The notes beneath the pieces were generated by a model, which worked only from the letters and a program-made list of their open reading frames with translations, did no database searches and had not been told where the DNA came from. A stretch of DNA of 64,000 nt from Lunularia cruciata (lineage: Eukaryota; Streptophyta; Marchantiopsida; Lunulariales; Lunulariaceae). The DNA is taken from assembly GCA_948567375.1 (NCBI GenBank), contig OX419762.1:39661034-39725033 (forward strand), written 5' to 3'. The position numbers were made by a program, and so were the translations under genes. Shown here one piece after another: positions 22,395-32,139 of this stretch; the first letter of the stretch is position 1, and the number at the start of each line of letters is the position of its first letter.

Positions 22395-22545
22395 AGGTCA
22401 AGTTGGTTGTTGGCTCCCATGTTGTCTCATATATTGGGTACACTTTCCACTACACAAGATATTTTGCACATGGATGGTGAGTACCACGGATGCATTTTTG
22501 GAGAATGCATTTGACTTCATATTCCTCCGTGCCATCAATGAGTGT
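22395..22545 (-). pseudogene. Chromodomain of the chromovirus
   Basis: The minus strand reads GTEEYEVKCIL, then KYLV, a stop, WKVYPIYETTWEPTTNL. This is the chromodomain pattern E.E.I...R......YLV.WKGY....TWEP. In chromoviruses it is fused to integrase and guides insertion through histone marks. One stop replaces the residue before the conserved Trp. Confidence 0.8.
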
Positions 22546-22559
22546 TGGACAAGGTCAAA

Positions 22560-23822
22560 TGTCTTGTATGGAAGGAAAATGAGGTAGTTGGAGGGCATAA
22601 TTTTTATAGTAAGGAAACATGGAATGTCGGATGGATCTTCATATATGGCAGTAGCTCAAGGTGAAAAGCAACTATGCAGATTTTATGAAGAATCAAAATA
22701 GGCCCAATAAAATGACACTTGAGCTTACAAGGGCCAAATAACATGAGGTTGGTTGTTAATAGCTAGACTTGATCCTCAACATTGAACTCCATGTGTTGAT
22801 GGTGTGCATTTGCATATTATTTCTATCAATTTTGGGCAATTTGCATCGTGTGCTTGTAGTTTTCCACACCTTGTTGGATTCTAGAAACAAAAATGTTGAT
22901 AGCATCAACCTTGGTAGCCATTGGATGGATCTTCATCAAGCTCAAATTTGTGAAAGGATGCTCTTTATACATGAGGAAGAATAGTGTGACTTATGTGGAT
23001 GCATTCACTGAATTGTTGTAAGCAAATTCCACCGGTGGAAGTAAGGTGTCCCACCTCTCTTGCTCATCTAAGGTGAAGCCTCGGAGCATATTTTCAATAG
23101 TGCAATTAGCTTGCTTTGTTTGTCCATCAGTTCATGGATAGTAAGCTGAGGACATGGCCACTTTGGTTTTGAGGAAACCAATGAGTGTTCTCTAAAACAA
23201 ATTAGTGAATTGAGTGCATTAGTGATGAGTACTCAAGACAAGCCATGGTGAGAAAAAAGACTACATCTAAGTACAATTGAGCTAGTTGTGGAGCAATCAT
23301 GTCCTTGGTGGTAGGACACACATGAATCATTTTGCTAATTTGATCAACAAAGACTATTATGGAGTCAAATCCTAAGGTGGTCTTGGGCAATTCACAAACC
23401 AGATCCATGTTTACAAGTTCCCAATGTTGTGTAGGAATGGAGAGGGGTTGAAAGAGTCCTATGGGAGCTTGGTTAGAAGCTTTATTTTTTTGATAGAGTA
23501 GGTAGCTCCAAATATATTTCATCACATTGTTGCTCATCTTGGGTGAATAATAATGGCATTTGACTACATCCAAGGTCTTGTCCACTCCAACATGACCTAC
23601 AATAGCGGAATCATGACATTTTGCTGAGATGGTGGTTCTTATGTCCATTGCATCCAGAATCCACAACATGCCATGATGAAAGGTGAGTCTTTGAGTGTTG
23701 GTGATGTCTTTGGATGATTGATCTCCTACAAATTGTGGATCATTTTTTGTAGCAACAAGCATCCATGGCCAAAATTTAGGGTTTATCTTGACCTTTACCA
23801 CTAGATTGTTTACCATCGGCAT
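22560..23822 (-). pseudogene. Chromovirus integrase
   Basis: The 206-codon open part 23822-23202 carries GHVGVDKTL with the zinc-binding His residues, but the Cys pair (usual C..CQ) is lost in YLLYQKNK. GLFQPLSIPTQHWELVNMDL follows, with the first catalytic Asp in MDL, then FVDQISKMIHV. The region from 23200 to 22560 is the decayed remainder of the core and C-terminal domain, with many stops. Confidence 0.85.
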
Positions 23823-23884
23823 TCATGCAATGTACCTACAAGTTGCTTCTTGCCTTCCTCGTATGTGATTGTCATGTTGAAACA

Positions 23885-24720
23885 TTATCTCTACTTTGCA
23901 CACCAAATTTTTTGATGAGATAGATCTTTCTTTGTCTTGAGGTAGACTAGAGGTTTGTGGTCTATCTCCACTACAAATACCTTCTCACCAAGATAGTGCT
24001 TCCAATATATAATAATATGGAGTTTAGCAATAAAGTTAATCAAGGCTAATAAAGTAGCAAATGTGCTAAATTAGTCTAGAATATTCTAGAAGTATCTAGG
24101 AAGCTACTTGTTATCCTCCTAAGTATTAGGTAACATGCATCCCAAGTGGCAACTTCTAGGCAGAAATTTCTTGGGAAGCTTCACGACTAGCTTAGCTTGC
24201 ACCCCAAGTAGGTAGCTTCTAGAAGCTTCTAACTAGCTTTGCTTGCACGCCAAGTAGGTGGTCTCTAGAAGCAAGCTTCTTTAGAAGCTTCCAAATTAAC
24301 TTGGCTTGCACTCCAAGAAAGAGGCTCAAGGAAGCTTCTTGAAAAGCTTCTCAAGAGTCTTGTATGCTCCTTATAAATACCAAAGCCGAGGCTCATGCTA
24401 GGCATTTGGATTTTCCCACACTCAAGTGTCCCAATGTGATCTTCTATTCTATTATTTTCCTCCTCGGTCTTGGTCTTTTACACAATGCTTGGTTGCAAGG
24501 ACAATGACCCGCTCTTCTTGTTTGATGGTATGATAGTTGTGTTTTACTGATAAAAACTTTTGAGAAAAATATGCAATTGGGTATATATCAATATGCAATA
24601 TACATCTATCATGCCACTCTTGTTGTATGACTACTCCTATTGTTACACCTGATGCATCTATAGCCAACTTGATCAGACATTTTGGGTTATACCATTTCAA
24701 GATTGGTGCATGTAGTGATG
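23885..24720 (-). pseudogene. Chromovirus RNase H, split by a solo LTR-B
   Basis: The N-terminal part (24720-24483) reads IGVVIQQEWHD, PIAYFSQKFLSVKHNYHTIK and ERVIVLATKH. The reading resumes beyond the LTR at 24007 with WKHYLGEKVFVVEIDHKPLV and YLKTKKDLSHQKIW. Removing 24008-24482 and one duplication joins ATKH to WKHYL without loss, which fixes the insertion point precisely. Confidence 0.9.
24008..24482 (+). mobile_element. Solo LTR-B inside chromovirus RNase H
   Basis: 475 bp from TATAATAATATGG (a mutated TGTAAAAATATGG start) to TCTTTTACA. Flanks CAATA (24003-24007) and CAATG (24483-24487) are a 5-bp duplication with one mismatch. It holds repeated AAGCTT-centred motifs, a heat-shock-element-like GAATATTCTAGAA at 24079-24091 and a TATAAATA box at 24372-24379. 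It is the youngest visible layer at this place: LTR-B in chromovirus in DNMT-gypsy. Confidence 0.9.
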
Positions 24721-25725
24721 TATCTTTCAATTATTGAAAAGCCAATTCTTGTGGTTCTCCACATCCACTTCTTCCCCTTGCCTAGAAGTGTTGTTAGAGG
24801 TTGTGCAACCTTGAAAAATTCCCTGAAAAATTGATGATAGAACCCCGTCAATCCCAAGAAGCTCTTGAGTTGAGTTTGATCTTCTAGAGCACTCCATTTT
24901 TGAATGACCTCTATTTTATCTATTAGCAATTGGATACCTTTTTCAATTACTCTATGCCCCAAGTAGTCTACTTCCAACTTGCCAAACTTGAACTTTGAAA
25001 TTTTGGCATACAGATAATTTTGTCATAGAATTTGGAGGACTTCTTGTAGATGTTGCTTGTGTCCAATCACCATTCCATTGTAGAGTAAGATGTTGTCTAG
25101 GAAGATGGTAGCAGATTTATCCAAGTATAGATGAAATACATCATTCATCAAACTCATGAAAGTGGTTGGTGCATTGGTGATGCCAAATGGCATCATTAGG
25201 TACTCAAAGTGGCCATACTTGTTCAAAAATCATTTTTGTGTATGTATTCCTCCACAATCCGGATTTGGTGTAACCACTTGGTACATCAAGCTTAGTGAAG
25301 TGTTTTTCCTTGTTGAGTTGATCAAATAGGTCATCCATGCCTGGTAAGGGTATTTGTTCTTTGTTTTTTGTTGATTTAGGCCTTAATAGTCAATGCACAT
25401 GTGCATTGTATTGTCCTTCTTCATCACAAACAAGATAGGAGCTCCATATGGTGATACGTTGGGTTGGAGAAACCTCGTTTGCAGCATATCCTAAATTTGA
25501 GCCTTTACACTCTTTCAACTCATGAGGTGATAGATGATATAGGGCCTTACAAAAAGGTGTCTTCCTTAGAAATATCTCAATTTTGTGATCTACTCTCCTT
25601 TTTGGTGGTAATCTTGAGGGTAGATCATCTTGGAAGACATCTTGAAACTCATTGATGACATCTTTCAATTTCTCAAGAATTTGTAAATCAAGTTGTGCAC
25701 CTTGGATTTCTCTTATTAGACCCAT
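24700..25725 (-). pseudogene. Chromovirus reverse transcriptase
   Basis: From the minus strand: FQDVFQDDLPSRLPPKRRVD in the RT lead-in (25725-25390), a decayed middle with IPLPGMDDLFDQLNK (about 25345), then FEYLMMPFGITNAPTTFMSL (25226-25023). The catalytic box reads FLDN instead of FLDD, losing one catalytic Asp. The thumb/connection region follows with YLGHRVIEKGIQ, KSFLGLTGFYHQFF and QPLTTLL. At least four frame changes. Confidence 0.9.
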
Positions 25726-25756
25726 GAAACAATTATCTTATAGATAATTCTTGTCC

Positions 25757-26095
25757 CTATGACATAGAGAGGCAATTCTTGCTTATGTGATCCTTCTTTA
25801 ATCCCAATGATCTTCTGTTTGCAGTTCTTGCTACTTTCTCTCTCCAATCAACCAAAAGGTTGTATTGCTCCATCCATGGTATGCCTAGGATTGCATCATA
25901 ACAAGCTAATTGTATCACTCGCCACTTAATTGCTTCTTGATACTCTCCTAAAGAGAGTATTAACTTTCTAATTAGCAACTCAATCCTCTTTGTTTGCCAA
26001 TTAGGTAGCTCTAATTTTTCATTCTCATCCTTTTATAGATCCATCTTCAAACCTCTTGCAATAGAGTGTCTAGCAATGCTTTGACATGATTGCCT
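25757..26095 (-). pseudogene. Chromovirus protease
   Basis: The C-terminal part is clear: YDAILGIPWMEQYNLLVDWR, the usual D.ILG..WL......DW. The active site region near 26085-26055 reads ALLDTLLQEV, so the DTG triad is damaged (Gly replaced). Confidence 0.8.
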
Positions 26096-26186
26096 TCTAG
26101 GACTCCATTAATGACAATCAATATTGAGTTTGTCTTCCTTGATCTTTGTGCACTTGTCCTTTTTCTCTCCTTGCTTTTTTTCTTCT

Positions 26187-27269
26187 TTATTGAGCCAATA
26201 AGACCATGAGGTACATGTATTGGCAATCTTTGTTTTCCAATGAGATTTTTTTTCCATCTTTCTTTTCAATTTGTCTCTCCATGTTGTTCAAAGATTGCTT
26301 GCATGGAGACCAAGGACTTCCTAAGAGATGAGCATGGCAATTCTTGGCTATGTGTCCAACTCGGCCGCAATTGCATAAGAAAGTTATTTTTTGCTTGAGT
26401 CCCTTCCCCTCATGGGACTCCATCTCTACCTTCTTTTCCTCGTCTTCCTTATCCTTGGAGTGGTTAGGCTCCTTGGTCTCAAAATTGAATGTTGTCTAAT
26501 TCTATAGGAATTGGTCCACCAAAATGGTGTGTTTCAACCCCATAATGTTGAGTTGGGACTACTCTTTCACCTCCTCCAAGTGCCCTTGCTATTCTTTGAG
26601 TGCAAGCAATGGCTTCAAAAATAGTGCAAGGATTTTGTACCATTACTTTTTGGTGAATTTATTCTCTTAACCCTCGTTTGAAATTGTCTAAAGCTTTTGG
26701 ACTCATGTTGGTTATTTGGACTTGTAGATCAAGAAATGCCTCCATGTACTCTTGTACATTGTTCTCTACTTCAACCCTCATAGTTGGGTTTGGGCCATCT
26801 ACATGGAATCCACGAATTGGAAGTTCTTTAGCAGCCCTTCCTTACATTGCTATCCAATTGACCTCTCTTCCTTTTGCCAACATTGTACATTCCCAAGCAT
26901 CATACCATATGAATGTTTTATCAATCAAGTACCCACATGCAAACATGCATGTAGAATGATCAATGATCTTGATGATCAATGATAAAAGTATCAATTCATT
27001 CTTGAAACCTAGTTCTCTACTACTCCCATGGAATGTTGCTCCTTGTAAGGCTCAATATGGCATGTCTTCTTCATCCATAGCAACAATGTGGCTTCAATGT
27101 TGACCGGGGTCGGTGTCATTGGCATGAGTAACTCTCTAGATACTTTAGCTACTAATATTAGGTTTTGAGACAATTCTCCTTCTTGCATTGCATGATCATT
27201 CTTGAAAGTATATACTTGATTTTTCAATGCCTCCATGGTCATCTTGATTTCCCAAAACTTGTTCAACAT
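26187..27269 (-). pseudogene. Chromovirus gag with damaged zinc knuckle
   Basis: The open part 26423-26187 has an acidic/basic stretch and the knuckle CNCGRVGHIAKNC. The first Cys of the normal C-x2-C-x4-H-x4-C is displaced: Leu stands three residues before the second Cys. Upstream (26980-26440) the helical gag body can be read only with many stops. The 5' part 27269-27009 is open. Confidence 0.75.
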
Positions 27270-27375
27270 CCCCTACATTCCTTGCATCAAATCCTATAAT
27301 TGTAGTTCAATGATTCCAACACATGCTAAAGCTCAAATGCTACTTCCTACTTCAATAGACAATTAATATGATCAC

Positions 27376-27753
27376 TTAGGAGGGAGTAAGGACTATTGGG
27401 ATTTTAGAAGCTATCACTAGTTGATAATATTCCTCACCAAAATTATGGACTATGAAATCACTAAACATCACTTTCAGTCTAACCACATAATAAATCTCTA
27501 CTTGAGTGTTGAAAGAGAGAGGAGTTGGTATATTCAGATCCATCATAACAAAATATAGATTTTTAAATCCCACTCTTTGTTCTATATCACTACAGGTAGA
27601 ATCATTAAGTTTGGTGAATTCATCACTATATCTATGAACTTTGTGCCAAAATGGTAAACAAGATATTCTCTCACTTGCTCTTGTTGGATATACATAATGT
27701 TGAGGTAGAATGGATTCAAGAACAAAAAGCAGGGTGCAAGAGATTGTCCTCAA
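27376..27753 (-). CDS. Unrecognised leader ORF of the chromovirus
   Basis: A 125-codon ATG-to-stop frame between the primer-binding site (27892-27903) and gag. It is longer than most frames in this decayed element. I recognise no domain; it contains three Cys and a Tyr-rich C-terminal half (EIYYV, EEYYQL). It could be an additional protein, the decayed N-terminus of gag, or chance. Nothing in the sequence decides this. Confidence 0.3.
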   Translation of the reverse strand: MRTISCTLLFVLESILPQHYVYPTRASERISCLPFWHKVHRYSDEFTKLNDSTCSDIEQRVGFKNLYFVMMDLNIPTPLSFNTQVEIYYVVRLKVMFSDFIVHNFGEEYYQLVIASKIPIVLTPS

Positions 27754-27891
27754 AGAGCCTCCATCCCATCCTTTCTCTAAAACACTCCTAATCTATCAAT
27801 TTCATTATAGTTTCTCTCCTCAAAATTACTCAATCTCAATAGCTCATGTTCCTCCAAGAGGGGTGATCCACTCTCTTGAACTAAAATGTCT

Positions 27892-27903
27892 GCTCTGATA
27901 CCA
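27892..27903 (-). promoter_or_regulatory. Primer-binding site, initiator Met tRNA type
   Basis: The minus strand reads TGGTATCAGAGC one base after the 5' LTR. This is the standard plant primer-binding site complementary to the 3' end of initiator methionine tRNA. Confidence 0.9.
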
Positions 27904-27904
27904 T

Positions 27905-28501
27905 TGTAATATTTTGAGAACAAGAGAACCTTCAAGAGAAAACCTAGAAGAAAAAACACAAAGCTTCACACTTAAAACTCTGATGCCTCAAAAGAGCACC
28001 TTGTCTTTAATATATAACAACAAGGATTCACTCAAACAAAGCTTCACCTTTGGATCAAATACATGGATTGGTGACATGTTAGTGAGTTCTACTTTTAGAT
28101 TAGTTGCATGCATGTGTGACATGTTGGTTATAGGTTGGTCAAACAAGCTTTGGTTTGAGGGAATTTCTAAGGAATCTTCTTATGAGAATCTCAAAATTGC
28201 ATGGATGAGGTACCGTTGGAAAGCTCTTGTTGAGACAAACAAGGGGGAAGGAAGGCCAGCCTTTTCTCTTTCCAAGGGGATATTGTACATATTTTTGAGG
28301 ACTAATTCATCCATTTAGGCCTCTAAAGTTTTTGTGCTATTTTTGGCTTTTACTCTATTATTAGAAGTACTCTTTTGGTGATACTCCTATTTGATCTACT
28401 CAGTCAATCATATAAAACATCCTTCCAAATATTACCAAGCCAATTTTGACCTCTAGATAATATATCTAGCTATTAGTATTAGACTAGCTAATGGTATTAC
28501 A
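27905..28501 (-). repeat. Chromovirus 5' LTR (family C)
   Basis: 597 bp, TGTAATACC... to ...ATATTACA on the minus strand, abutting the primer-binding site on one side and the CATGG duplication on the other. It has a short internal duplication near 28470-28495 (AGCTA.T.GTATTA repeated). Confidence 0.9.
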
Positions 28502-29643
28502 CATGGTGAGACATATGAGGAGATGTTGCTAGGTTGGCATGCATCTTCCTTGCTATGTATATTTTCTAAGGCCTTGGTGGTATCTCTCTTGACACATACA
28601 AGAAGAGTTGTTGAGGTCACATATCCAAAGGGTGTAGATATTGGTACAGGTCAACAAGACATTCATGATGATGTCTTAGTGATGGATTATCTTTGCATTG
28701 GTGTTGTGGGTGGCATAGTTGTTGCCAAAGGACAGAGGCCGTGTTCTTGATTCAGCCATGCAGTTTAGATTGGATGGTAGATACCTTCTTTGTGTATGTG
28801 AGATGGTAGAGTGCAAGTAATATCATTTCCATCGTAGAAACCACAATTGATACATCATGCTTAAGGAGTTAGGACATTTTGGAGTAAAGCATAATGGCTT
28901 ACTCCAAAGTCATTATTGGTGGTGCGGTATGAAGACAAATCTATAGTATTTTATTGCTAGATGTGTGGTCTGTGACCAAGTGAGAGCATCATTTAATACT
29001 CTTGCTCCACAATTACACCCATTACTTATCCTAGATTTGGGTTACCATTGGAGTTTGGATTTTGTTGGACCTTTATTGTTGACTATGAGACATCATCCGT
29101 ATGTTTTGGTTATGGTAGAGCACTTCTCCAAGTAGATTGAGTTGGTGGTACTTCTTGACAAGTCCAATGAAGGAACAACTTACTCAATTTTGGATTGGGT
29201 TCTTAGTCATTTTAGTACACAAGTTGAGGTTTTGACCAATCAAGGTATAAAGTTCTTGGAAGAGTTTTAGATCTTGTGAGACAAGGCCTGGATTGATCAT
29301 CATACTAACCTATTGAGATCACCTTGAGGCAAATGGCTTAGCAGAGAGAGTGGATAGACGGTGAAGAGAGGATTGTCTAAGTATGGTTTGCAAAAGACCA
29401 CTTAGGAGATTGGGATCTTTAGTTATCTTGGTTGGTCATGGGTTATTGCTTCAGCCGGCAAGCCTCCTTAGCATCCTTCTCTCCTTACTTTCTAGTCTAA
29501 AGATGAGATCCAAATTTACCTACATACATTTATTTTGATGTTACTATAGTTTTGGACTTGGATGATCTATACATATGGATGAGTGCATGTTCTCAATGAA
29601 CAGAGATCTTTTAGAGAGTGATGCCAATGGCCTTGAGAACTTA
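28502..29643 (+). pseudogene. DNMT-gypsy integrase
   Basis: After the chromovirus the host reading resumes with YEEMLLGWHASSLL. The HHCC zinc domain reads ELGHFGVKHNG (about 28868) and RCVVCDQVRASFNTLAPQL. The core has GYHWSLDFVGPLLLT with the first catalytic Asp and YVLVMVEHFSK. It then has EVLTNQG, where the second catalytic Asp (usual TDQG) is Asn. The C-terminal part has KRGLSKYGLQKTT and a decayed tail up to VMPMALRT, where LTR-C is inserted. Several stops. Confidence 0.85.
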
Positions 29644-30399
29644 TGTAATACCAATAGCTAGATAAATGATCTAGAGATGAAATTTGCTTTGGTAACATCT
29701 GGAAGGATGTTATACATGATGGACTAAATAGATAAGCTAGAGGTTTCACCAAAAGAGTACTTCTACTAATAGACCAAAAATCAAAACATGCTTGGAAACT
29801 TTAAAATCAATAACTAGGCATATGATCTAGAGGTGAAACTTGGGGTGGTGACATTTGGAAGGATGTTAGACATGATGGAGAACGTAGATCAGATAGAAGT
29901 ATCACCAAAAGAGCACTTCTACTAATAGGGTAGAAGCCAAAATAGGCCTGGAAACTTCAAAGGCAATTTTGGAGGCCCAAACGGATGAATTAGGCCTTGA
30001 AAATGTGTCGAGTGTCTCCCCTATGGAAGAGAGTTTGGCCTTCCTTCCCTCCTATTTTGTCTCACCAAGAGCGTTCCAACAATTCCTCACCCATGTGATT
30101 TTTAGATTCCTACAAGAAGATTCCCTAAATCATTTCCTTTAGTCAAAGCCTATTGACCAACCAGATGGGACCAGGACCAACATATCACCCATCCAAGCAA
30201 GTAATCTAAGGGTGGAACTTGCTGACAGATCACCTATCCATGTACCTAATCTTATGGTAGAGCTTCCTTGGAGGAGATCCTCCTTGGCTATATAATAAAG
30301 AGAATGTGCTCCTTTGGGGCATCGGAGGATTGAGTGTGAAATTTTTGTTTTCTCTCTGGTATCTCTCTTGAAGAGTTCTCTTGTCCTTGGAGTATTACA
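29644..30399 (+). mobile_element. LTR-C copy with internal partial duplication, in the integrase tail
   Basis: Starts TGTAATACCAATAGCTAG at 29644 and ends AGTATTACA at 30399. Flanks ACTTA (29639-29643) and ACTAA (30400-30404) look like a 5-bp duplication with one mismatch. The first ~160 bases are followed near 29805 by a second LTR start (AACTAGGCATATGATCTAG), so a partial tandem copy is present. A TATATAAT promoter-like box lies near 30285. Confidence 0.8.
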
Positions 30400-30858
30400 A
30401 CTAAGAGATTACTCATCATAGGGATACCTTATGCTATGCTACTATTTGAGGAGGAGGTTATAGACCCTTGATCCATCAATTTCATCCAAGTGATTATGTA
30501 TATCTATGGTAGATTGCACCGATGACACTTGATGTTACTATAGTTGCATTATCTTGAGAGTGAGTGAGGTTTTGTCTTCTAGAGTCCTTGTGTTGGAAGG
30601 ACGTAATGGTGTTGTTTGGAGGATCATATGCACAATTTTGCACCATGCTACTTCCCAAACATTGATGACATTTTAGACCCAAGCTTGGCACTTGTAGGTG
30701 CAGGCTTGCAGTGTATGTTATATGGCCCTTTGGATGGAGTTGCTATTATGTTGGTGTGTGATAGTTGTTCAAGAGAATGGCATATGGTTTGTTTGACTCT
30801 CTCCTCATGGTGGTTCTTCAAGGATAGTGGTTATGTCTTAGATGTACTTGACTTCTAG
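30400..30858 (+). pseudogene. PHD finger at the C-terminus of the DNMT-gypsy polyprotein
   Basis: The end of pol. An 80-codon frame (30616-30858) reads APCYFPNIDDILDPSLALVG, then LQCMLYGPLDGVAIMLVCDS and CSREWHMVCLT. The zinc pattern is C-x2-[Tyr for Cys]-x-C-x2-C-x4-H-x2-C: Cys codons at 30712, 30757, 30766 and 30790, His at 30781. The second Cys is Tyr (TAT at 30721, one step from TGT) and the last Cys pair is not preserved. PHD fingers read histone H3 tails. Upstream 30405-30615 carries the integrase-PHD linker with LRDY and LVLEGRNG-like segments in changing frames. A chance zinc pattern is unlikely because of the position directly after integrase. Confidence 0.8.
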
Positions 30859-30889
30859 CTAGTTCATCCTTTATGTGGTATAGATTGGA

Positions 30890-31017
30890 GATAGGAAACT
30901 AACAATAGGGCTCAATAGTGCCCGGCCTCCTGATCTTTTCCCACCATAGGGCATACCATATACTTGGAATAGATGGCTATTTGGAATTAGAGGGACCTAA
31001 CCACCAATTAGGAGGGA
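30890..31017. other. End of the DNMT-gypsy, unassigned
   Basis: Short stretch after the PHD finger. No LTR of the host element is recognisable before the LTR-A sequences begin at about 31018. Confidence 0.5.
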
Positions 31018-31310
31018 GATTATGGCCCTTTAGAATTCATGTATGACTTATGTATGAGTTGTCTTTCTATAGTGTATGATGTTGACATGGATACATGTTG
31101 TGTAGTAATGTATATATGCATGACAACTATCATGACATTTGTAGCACTTAAGCTAGTTTGCTTGGATGCTAGAGTGATAGTGTTGCTAGTCATAGGTATT
31201 TGGGTAGTTACTCATGAACTACTTGTTGGCGGTCCAATTTCATGTTATGGTTATTGATCACATGGTGGGGCCCATTATCACTTGCACCATTCACACCATT
31301 GGATGTGCCT
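31018..31310 (-). mobile_element. Two LTR-A pieces in tail-to-head junction
   Basis: The plus strand gives the terminal ~108 bases of a minus-oriented LTR-A ending GCATGACA at 31125, two bases (AC), then a new LTR-A beginning TATCATGACATTTGTAG at 31128 and running through a GGGGCCCATTATCACTTGC block near 31270. Two LTRs of the same orientation thus meet end to start. The second piece is close to the diverged copy at 4279-4750. Tandem insertion, recombination, or integration of a two-LTR form could give this. Confidence 0.7.
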
Positions 31311-31807
31311 ATTCTATTTTGCTTCCTTGGAGGTGATTTTTTCTTTGAAATAGAAATTGTAAATGTTCCCTTGTTGGTTTTGGCCTTAGCCTCTATTTTC
31401 AATTTAAGGTTGACTTCTTGCTAGCCTTTAACTTTTTGTGCACCTTAGTGCTCTTGAAATTCAATATTCTCAAAAATCTCTAAAAGTCTAATCTGATAAA
31501 AAATCTCTTATAGAATTTTATAACAAGCATTAGTAACTTGGGAGGTAGTTAGGAAGACTCATCTCAATGCACCTCCCTTATATATCCTTTAAAATCTTGG
31601 ACATGTATTCTCCATAGTATATAGTCTCACCTTCCCAACCCTTGTGTAAGAAAAGGTGTTCTAAAACAAAGGTAAGTGAGTAGGATGGCTAGATACTATT
31701 CATGAAACATACAGCAAAGATTGCTCTCTTGGGGTTTAGGTAGTACTCATGGTTGGGTATATTGCTATCATGTACCATGCTAATTTCTAAGGTTTAATCA
31801 AGTTCAA

Positions 31808-32136
31808 CCTTCAATTCTTCCATCCCACTATCTCACACACAAATTTAGACTTGAGCTCAACTTTGGATCTCCAAAGAGCTCTAGCATATACTTTGGCTAT
31901 ATAGACACTAGGGCTTCCAAAATACTATCAAAACCAAGCTCCTTTAGTTTCACTACTAGCTTGATGGCTTGACACTCCTAGTTAAAGTTGAAGAAAATTA
32001 ACCCTAATCTATCTAAGTCTCCTTGAAGTGCATCTTTGAAGGGACAAAATGGCATTGGTATGCATATCTTTTGGTAAACCATTTCTCTACTTATCAAGTA
32101 GAGAGGGTTGGGTAGGATTCCATAGTTCTTGGGTAT
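31808..32136 (-). pseudogene. Unrecognised coding relic
   Basis: One minus-strand frame reads about 110 codons with two stops: PKNYGILPNPLYLISREMVY, CIPMPFCPFKDALQGDLDRL, then after a stop AIKLVVKLKELGFDSILEAL, and after another MLELFGDPKLSSSLNLCVR. The amino-acid use is that of a real protein and the two stops (both TAG) lie in an otherwise continuous frame. I do not recognise it. A transposon protein is likely from the context. Confidence 0.45.
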
Positions 32137-32139
32137 CTA

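Larger units (their letters stand above)
21173..28501 (-). mobile_element. Ty3/gypsy chromovirus with LTR-C, nested in the DNMT-gypsy
   Basis: A 7.3-kb minus-strand element with perfect CATGG duplications (21168-21172 and 28502-28506). Order on the minus strand: 5' LTR (28501-27905), primer-binding site, leader ORF, gag, protease, RT, RNase H, integrase, chromodomain, polypurine tract, 3' LTR. It carries two LTR copies side by side at its 3' end (21173-21736 and 21737-22319), which is unusual. A solo LTR-B is inserted in RNase H. All domains have stops or frameshifts. Insertion interrupts the host element between RNase H and integrase. Confidence 0.9.
8480..30890 (+). mobile_element. Ancient Ty3/gypsy element with DNMT domain and PHD finger, opened by nested insertions
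   Basis: Plus-strand fragments occur in one order: gag (8640-9805), protease (10590-10670), a post-protease block (11165-11510), a C5-cytosine methyltransferase (11845-12660, continuing at 18843), RT/RNase H (20210-21172), integrase (28502-29643) and PHD finger (30400-30858). Each gap is filled by a separately recognisable insertion, and reading across each one restores the protein: DESE | EQAMGF across the LTR-C/copia nest, a WHG-type segment across the minus-strand chromovirus, and a continuing integrase tail across the last LTR-C. Every domain carries stops and frameshifts, so the element is dead. Its own LTRs were not found. I know this architecture from memory of related plant and algal proteins, not from a search here. 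Confidence 0.8.

Noticed and set aside
24100-24370. AAGCTT-rich stretch read as a microsatellite or CRISPR-like array
   Set aside because: The spacing is irregular and the stretch is the internal part of the LTR-B family, present in all its copies.
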